Program-made: the position numbers and the translations under genes
In this document: in pieces, positions 1-5,328 of the stretch
Layout: every line of letters begins with the position of its first letter
Numbering within the stretch: the stretch's first letter is position 1
Notes under the pieces: generated by a model
The model's database searches: none
What the model saw: the letters and a program-made list of their open reading frames with translations, nothing else
Told to the model about the DNA's origin: nothing
Source of the DNA: Methanosarcinaceae archaeon
GTDB lineage: Archaea > Halobacteriota > Methanosarcinia > Methanosarcinales > Methanosarcinaceae
Length of the DNA stretch: 5,328 bases
NCBI GenBank assembly: GCA_030596385.1
Contig: JAUVKD010000094.1
Span: 1 to 5,328, forward strand
Direction of reading: 5' to 3'

Positions 1-1428
1 CACAGCTTTGGTCTCTTTGGTATCATACTTTGCTTTTACTTCTTTGGTTTTCTCATCCGCAGTCTCTTTATCTGTGCCCTCAACCTTGCTTTTGTCAATG
101 CTATGGTTTTCGGGAACTTCTTTTAAAACATTCACTTTATCGTCTGCTTCGACTATTATTTCGTGCATATTTTCCGCATCATCAGAATTTCTAACAACTG
201 TGCCCGTATCCGCATGCTCTGATGTATTTTCTCCACCCATTGCCTCCGGCACCAATTCCTGCCTGGTATTTTGTATCGGATTTGTGAAATCCATACCCTT
301 AACCAGTTTATTGATACGCATTTCAGTTTCGACATCGATCTTGGTCTTGACAATAAGCATGTCCCTTACAATTTCATCAATTACCAAACCCGCGCTGGTT
401 AGTTCCATCTTTTTGATCTCCATTTTGACTGCCTCATCCGGGTCTGAAAATGAAACGCTAACCTGTGCGCTGTTTGTAATCCCATCAACTGCGCGCATAT
501 CCCTTATTCTTGGAACCAGCGTGCCTTGCTTTAATAAAAACTCCTCGACCTCGCTGAAAGATACTATTATATCCGGGTTCCCTGATATATCTACAAATAC
601 AACCTTGTCTGAAACATCGTGCTCTTTGATGGCAGCAAATATATTCTCATGCGCTTTTGCATCCTCTTCCAATAGCACTTCTATAAACTCAAATTCACGT
701 GTCAGAATATTACGCCGACTGATATCAATGCCTGAATGATCTATTGAAATAATATTGTATGACCGCGTTTCACGCTCTGCAGCACTGTTACGTTCAGTGC
801 TTCCGCAATAGGTTACCCAGGTATCTCCTACCTTTGTTTTCTCATGTTTGTGATAATCCCCAAGAAGCAGCGCGTGAACCTTAAAGGGAAGCGACTGTAT
901 CACTTCTTCACAATCCCATTCACCAAATGCAAACGGTTTCATAAGCTGGTGCATCACAAGTATATTGTATTCATACCCGGACTGTGGCTTATCCCTTGCA
1001 CTGTCAAATACCGAATAATCAAAAATCGGTATCTTTGATTTAGCAACGCTGTCAATACCATATACTGCCACCCCTTTTATTTCAAAAGGCACTGTGCCAA
1101 GCCGTATTGCAAGACCCATGTTGTCAAGCAGGTCAAGCCATTGTATGTGCTGCTTGCTTTCGTGATTTCCGACAATTGCCAGAAAAGGAATATCCGAAGC
1201 CTTGAGCCTTGAAAGAATTTCCATGGTATCCATGACATCCTCAAGTGTGGGATTCCTTGAATCAAACAGGTCTCCTGCATGGATAACAGCATCCATTTTC
1301 ATCTCGATGGCATCATCTATGACTGCATTAAACGCATCCAGAAAATCCTGCCTGCGCACATCACTATGATACTGACGATAACCAATATGGGTATCTGCGG
1401 TGTGGAGTAATGTTATTTTACGGTTCAT
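1..1428 (-). CDS. mre11: Mre11 DNA double-strand break repair nuclease (3' end off the window)
   Basis: Mre11 is the Mn-dependent exo/endonuclease that pairs with the Rad50 ATPase to process DNA double-strand ends. The frame is open from ATG at 1428 to the left edge (476 codons, no stop), so the C-terminus and probably rad50 lie outside. Phosphodiesterase motifs appear in order: HTADTHIGY (residues 9-17; D12, H14), HAGDLFDSRNPT (50-61; D53), VGNHES (86-91; N88, H89), VMHQ (H160) and LLGDYHKHE (188-196). The 'GDYH' has Asp191 where many Mre11 proteins have the first His of GHxH. The capping domain follows to about residue 390. The last 85 or so residues in view are a hydrophilic, Asp/Glu/Lys/Thr-rich tail typical of a disordered linker. 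The start fits the family, which begins a few residues before the first metal motif. I see no Shine-Dalgarno, so a leaderless message is possible. The overall sequence resembles Methanosarcina Mre11 as I remember it. Confidence 0.95.
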   Translation of the reverse strand, partial: MNRKITLLHTADTHIGYRQYHSDVRRQDFLDAFNAVIDDAIEMKMDAVIHAGDLFDSRNPTLEDVMDTMEILSRLKASDIPFLAIVGNHESKQHIQWLDLLDNMGLAIRLGTVPFEIKGVAVYGIDSVAKSKIPIFDYSVFDSARDKPQSGYEYNILVMHQLMKPFAFGEWDCEEVIQSLPFKVHALLLGDYHKHEKTKVGDTWVTYCGSTERNSAAERETRSYNIISIDHSGIDISRRNILTREFEFIEVLLEEDAKAHENIFAAIKEHDVSDKVVFVDISGNPDIIVSFSEVEEFLLKQGTLVPRIRDMRAVDGITNSAQVSVSFSDPDEAVKMEIKKMELTSAGLVIDEIVRDMLIVKTKIDVETEMRINKLVKGMDFTNPIQNTRQELVPEAMGGENTSEHADTGTVVRNSDDAENMHEIIVEADDKVNVLKEVPENHSIDKSKVEGTDKETADEKTKEVKAKYDTKETKAV

Positions 1429-1455
1429 GTGTGGTTCTACTATATTTACAGGTGA

Positions 1456-1463
1456 TATTAAAA
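1456..1463 (-). promoter_or_regulatory. possible TATA box for mre11
   Basis: The minus-strand AT-rich element TTTTAATA lies about 28-35 bases upstream of the mre11 ATG. This is the distance expected for an archaeal TATA box driving a message that starts at or just before the start codon. No Shine-Dalgarno precedes the ATG, which fits a leaderless transcript. The match is weak in AT-rich sequence, and readthrough from the upstream methylthiotransferase gene is equally possible. Confidence 0.25.
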
Positions 1464-1479
1464 TTGCTGTATTTAATGT

Positions 1480-1533
1480 TTAAGGCTTTGTTATAGTAGC
1501 CTGAGGTCGTTGTCGACCCCTATTTCGAAACTA
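1480..1533 (-). other. terminal UAG of the methylthiotransferase with in-frame readthrough tail to UAA
   Basis: The gene's expected end (…GQVVV) is a UAG codon at 1533-1531. Reading on in frame gives 16 sense codons (FRNRGRQRPQATITKP) and then UAA at 1482-1480. The C-terminus before the UAG already completes a normal TRAM domain, so UAG is the likely natural end. In a cell that decodes UAG as pyrrolysine, some product could carry a basic 17-residue extension (pyrrolysine plus 16). The tail shows no family motif. Confidence 0.4.
1505..1518 (-). other. small hairpin downstream of the methylthiotransferase gene
   Basis: GGTCG and CGACC form a 5-bp perfect stem around a 4-base loop, 12 bases after the UAG that ends the methylthiotransferase gene. 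On the transcribed strand no U-tract follows, so it is not a convincing terminator. It lies inside the 16-codon extension that would be translated if the terminal UAG were read through. Five base pairs can occur by chance. Confidence 0.25.
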
Positions 1534-2832
1534 AACAACAACCTGTCCAAGGAAATACCCCGCAGTTGCACCCGTTATTTCAACTTCATACATCTGCCCT
1601 GGCAAGAGATTATCGTCTTTTATTATTACTGGTTTATATGAATCCGTGCGTGCCATAAATCCCTCAAACTTAGCCTCTTTTGACACAAATACCATCCCCT
1701 TCCAGCCGATCATATGCTTTTTCGATTCGAATTTAATCTCATCGCAAACACGATGCAGCTTATTTGAACGGTTTACCGTAATCCTTGAATCAATATTGCG
1801 ATATCCCCATGCTTTCGTATATGGGCGCGGGGTGTAACGTGAAATATTAACCTTGTCGGGCCTATACTCCCGGACCCATTCAACAGTTTTTTTAAAATCC
1901 TTATCCTCCTCTCCAGGGAAACCTACTATTATATCGGTAAACAGTGTAATATCGTCGAATTCGCTCCGAAACCTCGTGATTATATTATCAACATCTTTTA
2001 TGGAATAAAAACGGTTCATACATTTTAACACATCAACCGATGCCGATTGAATTGGAATATGTAACAATTTGTATATCTTTTTATTAGAAAATGCTTCTAC
2101 AATGTCATCAAGGATCGATATTATTGAAAATGGATACATCATGCCAACACGAACCTAGAAATCACCCGGAATGGCAGTTACCATTTTCAAAAGTTTAGGC
2201 AGACGTATATCAATATCCATTCCATATTGTCCGTTATCCTGCGACGTGAGCCATATTTCCCGACAGCCTTCATTGAGCGCATTTTCAATGTCCGAAACGA
2301 TCGATTCGGGATCAAACGACCTCAAGCGACCACGTGCAAGTTTCACGATACAGTAAGTACATCTGTAATCACATCCCTGTGATATCTGGCAAATATGTAT
2401 ATTCGGATTGAAGCGAACTCTTCCGGTGTTCAAAAATCCTTTTGGCTCTGGTGTGAATATCTCAATACGTTTACCCGGCATCAAGTTATCATCCAAAAAG
2501 TACTTTTCAATGCCATCTAACACATCTCCAATCCTTGATATCGAATTTACACCAAGTATATGTGACCGGGGATTGTTCTTTAATATTGAATCCAGCTGAA
2601 CCTGTGGCATACAGCCTGTGACAACAACCTCAATACCCTTTTTACCATATTCCCTTATCTTATGGAGTATCTTCTGCTCGGTAGCGTATTTCACAGTACA
2701 TGAATTCAAAACAACAACTTCAGCATCATTTTCACAAACCAGTTTATGGCCCATCCGCATGATGGAATCCATCATGATCTCTGCTGAAGCCTGATTGGCT
2801 GAACATCCATATGTAGAAACATGTACTTTCAT
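1531..2832 (-). CDS. tRNA t6A37 methylthiotransferase (MiaB/CDKAL1-like radical SAM) with an in-frame UAG at codon 226
   Basis: This is a radical-SAM enzyme of the archaeal/eukaryotic MtaB (CDKAL1-like) branch, expected to convert t6A37 of tRNA to ms2t6A37. The N-terminal UPF0004 domain carries C10, C45 and C74, the ligands of the auxiliary 4Fe-4S cluster (YGCSANQ, NSCTV, TGCMPQ). The radical-SAM motif is GCDYRCTYC (153-161; C154, C158, C161). Later come HIPIQSAS, TDIIVGFPGE and a PRPYTKA motif, and a C-terminal TRAM domain covers about the last 60 residues. The total of 433 codons is normal for the family. Codon 226 is TAG: the flanks read PGDF-TAG-VRVGMMYP, one continuous frame matching the conserved (L/V)RVGMxNP strand of the barrel, so this is a single amber codon and not a frameshift. 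Under the standard code it splits into 225- and 203-residue pieces that cut the radical-SAM barrel. I infer pyrrolysine insertion; a fresh nonsense mutation is the alternative. The start ATG lacks a Shine-Dalgarno. Confidence 0.85.
2155..2157 (-). other. in-frame UAG, candidate pyrrolysine codon
   Basis: The minus-strand codon here is TAG, residue 226 of the methylthiotransferase, between GDF and VRVGMM. The homologues I remember have a variable, often basic or hydrophobic residue here, just before the conserved RVGM strand. An AAG-to-TAG or similar single-base change would create it. No other stop or shift exists in the 434-codon frame. The next ATGs in frame (2142 and 2139) have no good Shine-Dalgarno, so re-initiation looks poor. 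Pyrrolysine decoding is established for Methanosarcinaceae. The pyl genes are not in this window. Confidence 0.65.
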
Positions 2833-2860
2833 GCAACTTAGAACATATTATATAATTAGT

Positions 2861-2875
2861 ATGTGATGTTCACAT
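2861..2875. repeat. short perfect inverted repeat over the glpX stop codon
   Basis: ATGTGA and TCACAT form a 6-bp perfect stem with a 3-base loop, overlapping the last two codons and the TGA stop of glpX, in the 37-base gap region before the methylthiotransferase start. On the minus strand it is followed by AT-rich sequence, not by a clean U-tract. It could be an mRNA 3'-end or attenuation structure, or chance; the competing repeat GAACAT/ATGTTC (2841-2846 and 2866-2871) overlaps it. Confidence 0.3.
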
Positions 2876-3961
2876 CAGACGAATCGGTGTTTCTTCCTTA
2901 TCTACAATGTAGATAGTATCTGTAAACTTCACAACACCCGAACTTCCCATTGATACACTGTGTACCCTTGCATCTCCGCCGCCAAAGAGATTTACTTCTT
3001 TTAAAAATTGACCGGGGGTAATTCCTGTTGCTGCAAAGATCACATCTTTACCTGGTACAAGTTTGTTGGTATCCATCACATCATTAATATTGTCTCTGGT
3101 AATACCCATTGTAATCATTCTTGGCATCATTTCCTCTTTTTCTTTTGCGATCATCTCATCTGATTTACCATTTGCATCATTTGGAAGTACAAGTCTTGCA
3201 ATTATCTTTCCGCCAAGTATTTTCATCGCAGCTGCTGTAAGCACAGCCTCCCCCGAACCGCCAGCACCCATGACAACATGTACACCTGATCCTCTAATCG
3301 CAGTTGCGATTCCAGGCATCAAGTCCCCATCCGAGATCAAACTGACCCGTGCACCCGATGCACGTATCTCCTCTATTTTTTTTTTGTGGCGTTTCCTATC
3401 AAGTATGACAACCACAAGTTCATCGATATTCCTGTTAAGTGCCTTTGCAACAATTTGAAGATTATGAGCAACCGGTGCATCAAGATCGATCTTCTCACCA
3501 GGATGGTCTTTTTCGTATCGTACTACGTCGCCACCAACAACGATCTTGTCCATATATACATCCGGACCATGGAAAAGACCGCCTGGTTCTGCCATTGCCA
3601 TCACTGCAATGGAACCCGGGATACCGTTAGATGTAAGATTTGTACCTTCCAGCGGATCGACTGCAATATCCACAATAATGTCACCCTTTCCAGTCCCCAC
3701 CTCTTCGCCAATATAGAGCATCGGCGCTTCATCACGCTCGCCTTCCCCTATTTTGATCACGCCTCTCATATCAAGTTCATTAAGCATCCTGCGCATCGCC
3801 TCAACAGCAACGTGGTCTGCAAGCATCTTGTCCCCGCGTCCCATCTGGTATGATGCTGCAATAGCGGCAGCTTCTGTTACATGTAATAGTCTTGGAAGCA
3901 GTGCCTGTTCAATAGGTCCGGCACCATTCATCATATTTTCAGCAGTTTTTGGGTGAGTCAT
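2870..3961 (-). CDS. glpX: class II fructose-1,6-bisphosphatase (GlpX)
   Basis: GlpX hydrolyses fructose-1,6-bisphosphate to fructose-6-phosphate, a control step of gluconeogenesis, and needs divalent metal. Counting from the start given here (subtract 3 if counted from ATG 3970), the family motifs are clear: VTEAAAIAA (28-36), GRGDK with D44, IGEGERDEAPMLYIGEE (71-87), the metal/phosphate motif VDPLEGT (101-107), ISDGDLMPG (209-217), GAGGSGEAV (233-241) and GITPGQFL (313-320). The 363 residues are slightly longer than the bacterial enzyme because of about 20 extra N-terminal residues. I chose ATG 3961 over ATG 3970 because GAGATGAT, close to the archaeal Shine-Dalgarno GAGGTGAT, sits 4 bases upstream of 3961 and overlaps 3970. 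The stop is TGA. It lies between cgi121 and the methylthiotransferase, all in one direction. A run of 10 A on the coding strand (3385-3376) encodes HKKKI. Confidence 0.95.
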   Translation of the reverse strand: MTHPKTAENMMNGAGPIEQALLPRLLHVTEAAAIAASYQMGRGDKMLADHVAVEAMRRMLNELDMRGVIKIGEGERDEAPMLYIGEEVGTGKGDIIVDIAVDPLEGTNLTSNGIPGSIAVMAMAEPGGLFHGPDVYMDKIVVGGDVVRYEKDHPGEKIDLDAPVAHNLQIVAKALNRNIDELVVVILDRKRHKKKIEEIRASGARVSLISDGDLMPGIATAIRGSGVHVVMGAGGSGEAVLTAAAMKILGGKIIARLVLPNDANGKSDEMIAKEKEEMMPRMITMGITRDNINDVMDTNKLVPGKDVIFAATGITPGQFLKEVNLFGGGDARVHSVSMGSSGVVKFTDTIYIVDKEETPIRLM

Positions 3962-3965
3962 AATT

Positions 3966-3973
3966 ATCATCTC
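3966..3973 (-). promoter_or_regulatory. glpX: Shine-Dalgarno deciding the glpX start
   Basis: GAGATGAT on the minus strand matches the archaeal anti-Shine-Dalgarno complement GAGGTGAT in 7 of 8 bases and ends 4 bases before ATG 3961. The upstream ATG at 3970 lies inside this site, so translation most likely begins at 3961. It is the only recognisable ribosome binding site among the minus-strand genes here. Confidence 0.5.
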
Positions 3974-4022
3974 TTCTGATTCAATATTTCAATGTGCCAC
4001 AATGTATTAATCATTTCTATTA

Positions 4023-4532
4023 TCATTTTAATATATCAACAAGAGCAACGCGCTCGATCACAAGTTTTGGGATCTTATCCTCACCCACAACTTCTATCTC
4101 GGGTTCCGTAATGTTGAACTTTGAAATGATCGATTCACGCTTGGATGCGGAATAATCAATGAGAGGTCTTTCATTAATTATTTCTAAAATATTATTTGAT
4201 GCCAATGAAACATCTTGCTTATCACCAACAATAACAAATGCTGCCCGGTTATCACCTTCGTGAAGCCCGATAGAAAACGCCTTCTCTATCTGTCGCTCAC
4301 CTGCTGCATAGCGCATGATCTCAACCCCGAAATCATTTGCGACATTTATGTGTGTTTCCATTGCAATAGTGGCTTTTTTAACAGCAAAGCGGATGTGTTG
4401 TTCTCCTGCGATCTTATCAGCATCTAATGCCTGGATTATGACACTATTCAAAGATGATATTTTATTAAGGGTTCTTAAAAACTCACTCAAATTTTTGATT
4501 CTAACAAGTCCACTTATTATTTTTATATCCAT
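4023..4532 (-). CDS. cgi121: KEOPS complex subunit Cgi121
   Basis: Cgi121 is the tRNA-binding subunit of KEOPS (with Kae1, Bud32 and Pcc1), which transfers threonylcarbamoyl onto A37 of ANN-decoding tRNAs to give t6A. The 169 residues fit the archaeal CGI-121 family. The central signature is visible: IIQALDADKIAGEQHIRFA (32-50), an alanine-rich helix with INVANDFGVEIMRYAAGERQ (62-81) and IEKAFSIGLHEGDN (82-95), followed by a hydrophobic strand AAFVIVGD. The C-terminal portion (about 125-169) is less conserved. The start ATG 4532 is preceded in frame by a TAA 24 bases upstream with no other ATG between, and there is no Shine-Dalgarno, so a leaderless message is likely. The stop is TGA. It leads the minus-strand gene set that includes a t6A-modifying methylthiotransferase, which supports a shared role at tRNA A37. 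Confidence 0.92.
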   Translation of the reverse strand: MDIKIISGLVRIKNLSEFLRTLNKISSLNSVIIQALDADKIAGEQHIRFAVKKATIAMETHINVANDFGVEIMRYAAGERQIEKAFSIGLHEGDNRAAFVIVGDKQDVSLASNNILEIINERPLIDYSASKRESIISKFNITEPEIEVVGEDKIPKLVIERVALVDILK

Positions 4533-4698
4533 AACTTGCAGATTGGAATGTTATTGAATAAGGATGGCGGTTGGGTATCAGATTAGCCATTTCCACATAA
4601 ATTTCAAAGAGTCTATAAAGTCAAAACATTCTGTACTGAACATTTTACATTATAATAAAAAATTATAAAAAGTATAATTATATAACACTTGGTAGGTT
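4533..4698. promoter_or_regulatory. AT-rich divergent intergenic region
   Basis: This 166-base spacer lies between the divergent starts of cgi121 and the nicotianamine-synthase-like gene and should hold both promoters. The right half (about 4645-4686) is almost pure A/T with several TATA-like stretches. On the cgi121 side only a weak AT stretch (about 4553-4563, minus strand) lies at promoter distance from ATG 4532. I see no strong palindrome suggesting an operator, and no RNA gene. Confidence 0.5.
4663..4670 (+). promoter_or_regulatory. TATA box of the nicotianamine-synthase-like gene
   Basis: TTATAAAA lies about 29-36 bases upstream of the GTG start at 4699, the spacing at which an archaeal promoter would place the transcript start close to the start codon. 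Other AT stretches (4673-4685) are nearer and would put the start inside the gene. This suggests a leaderless or very short-leader mRNA; the GGTAGG at 4691-4696 is too close to the GTG to serve as a good ribosome site. Confidence 0.4.
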
Positions 4699-5280
4699 GT
4701 GAGTAATATTACAGAAACGACAATAAAAATCATAATGGAAGAACTACTAAGTATAAATTCAACTATAAAAGATCTTAAGGATCAGGAAATCCTTCAGAGT
4801 ACTTCGAATCATCTCGGAACATATTTTCACAGATTGGATTCTCTGGCTGCATTGGATATTGATGATCAATTTGCAGAAGAAACAATTTGTAATCCTGAAT
4901 ATAATTCATTAATTAAAGAGATTGTTAGATTTAGAAATTTATACAGTTTAAAACTTGAGATTGAAAATGCAAAATCTATACTGGCCAGTGGAAATCCATG
5001 GGATGTTCTGCATAATTTCACTCATTATCACAATTATATTCAATTATCCGACACTGAATTTCAGGAATCCGAACTTAAATCAGGCGACACTGTTGTTTTT
5101 CTTGGGAGCGGACCGCTACCTTTAACGCTTATAGTTCTTTGTCATTTACACGGACTAAAAGGAATCGGGATTGAACAGGACTCAGATAGGGTAGAACTCT
5201 CAAGAAAGGTACTGGAGAAACTGGGACTTTTAGATCAGATCCGGATTATACACGGAAACCACGTATCCTCTTCAAAATGA
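4699..5280 (+). CDS. nicotianamine-synthase-like protein, C-terminally truncated
   Basis: Nicotianamine-synthase-family enzymes join aminopropyl groups from S-adenosylmethionine into metal-chelating nicotianamine-like molecules. Family features visible: a helical N-terminal domain (about 1-95), a tyrosine/asparagine-rich stretch before the core (FTHYHNYIQL, 107-116), the Rossmann SAM loop FLGSGPLPLT (134-143), and the acidic end of strand 2 in IGIEQD (E159), then ELSRKVLEKLGL (166-177). The start is GTG at 4699, chosen as the longest frame behind the AT-rich promoter. The frame stops with TGA after 193 residues, whereas family members are about 260-280, so roughly the last 70-90 residues, including the second half of the Rossmann fold, are missing. 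None of the three plus-strand frames in the remaining 48 bases looks like the lost part. It is probably a decayed or interrupted gene; the exact substrate and product are unknown. Confidence 0.7.
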   Translation: MSNITETTIKIIMEELLSINSTIKDLKDQEILQSTSNHLGTYFHRLDSLAALDIDDQFAEETICNPEYNSLIKEIVRFRNLYSLKLEIENAKSILASGNPWDVLHNFTHYHNYIQLSDTEFQESELKSGDTVVFLGSGPLPLTLIVLCHLHGLKGIGIEQDSDRVELSRKVLEKLGLLDQIRIIHGNHVSSSK

Positions 5281-5328
5281 TTGGTAATTCCGAAAATCAA
5301 CAAATGCATTTCCACTAATCTGTCAATA
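5281..5328. other. tail of the window after the truncated gene
   Basis: These 48 bases show no recognisable coding remnant of the nicotianamine-synthase-like gene in any plus-strand frame, and no inverted repeat that would mark an insertion-sequence end within view. They may belong to whatever interrupted the gene. Confidence 0.3.

Noticed and set aside
8..739. Long plus-strand open frame (243 codons)
   Set aside because: It is antisense to mre11, whose minus-strand frame is continuous and carries all nuclease motifs. The plus-strand product is Ser/Thr/Leu-rich shadow sequence without motifs.
1505..1518. Rho-independent-like terminator after the methylthiotransferase
   Set aside because: Stem of only 5 bp and no following U-tract on the transcribed strand; listed only as a hairpin.
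1531..2142. A separate 203-residue gene starting at ATG 2142
   Set aside because: It begins in the middle of the radical-SAM barrel, in the same frame as the upstream part, has no Shine-Dalgarno, and the four codons before it (VRVG) are family sequence. It is the second half of one gene.
2155..2832. Frameshift or ordinary pseudogene explanation for the split methylthiotransferase
   Set aside because: Both halves are in the same frame with no missing or extra residues, so a frameshift is excluded. A fresh nonsense mutation cannot be ruled out but there is no other decay.
3063..3853. Plus-strand open frames across glpX (131 and 155 codons)
   Set aside because: Antisense shadows of a clear GlpX gene; no motifs and no start signals.
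4645..4690. CRISPR leader, origin or tRNA gene in the AT-rich spacer
   Set aside because: No repeats, no cloverleaf or tRNA boxes, and the length fits a simple divergent promoter region.
5236..5328. Minus-strand frame entering from the right edge (ending in TNHFEEDTWFPCIIRI) as the C-terminus of a transposase
   Set aside because: It is open but short, overlaps the well-matched part of the nicotianamine-synthase-like gene, and carries no transposase motif I can recognise in view.

Overview
The window looks like chromosomal DNA from a moderately AT-rich methanogenic archaeon, most likely of the Methanosarcinales/Methanosarcinaceae. The reasons are an archaeal Mre11 with the GDYH active-site variant I associate with Methanosarcina, an archaeal/eukaryotic-type tRNA methylthiotransferase, the archaeal KEOPS subunit Cgi121, a nicotianamine-synthase-like protein, and above all an in-frame UAG codon inside an otherwise intact conserved gene. 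That group of archaea can decode UAG as pyrrolysine. The assignment rests on reading the proteins by eye, not on a database search.

Layout. Four genes lie head to tail on the minus strand. In transcription order they are cgi121 (4532 to 4023), glpX (3961 to 2870), a MiaB/CDKAL1-type tRNA methylthiotransferase (2832 to 1531) and mre11 (1428 to beyond the left edge). Gaps between the first three are about 61 and 37 bases, so they could be co-transcribed. The mre11 gap is about 100 bases and may hold its own start signals. A 166-base AT-rich divergent spacer (4533-4698) separates cgi121 from a plus-strand nicotianamine-synthase-like gene (4699-5280), which is cut short at its C-terminus. The last 48 bases hold nothing I recognise.

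Function. Two of the genes meet on the same nucleotide. Cgi121 is a KEOPS subunit, and KEOPS makes t6A at position 37 of ANN-decoding tRNAs. The methylthiotransferase is of the type that converts t6A37 to ms2t6A37. GlpX is the class II fructose-1,6-bisphosphatase of gluconeogenesis, and Mre11 is the nuclease of the Mre11-Rad50 double-strand-break repair complex.

Main point. The methylthiotransferase reads as one 433-codon frame containing a single UAG at codon 226, with no frameshift and with conserved family sequence immediately on both sides. A standard-code gene caller would split it into two fragments of 225 and 203 residues. The simplest reading is a pyrrolysine-containing tRNA-modifying enzyme; the alternative is a very recent nonsense mutation. 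The same gene also ends in UAG, with a backup UAA 16 codons further on, so its C-terminus may depend on how often UAG is read through.
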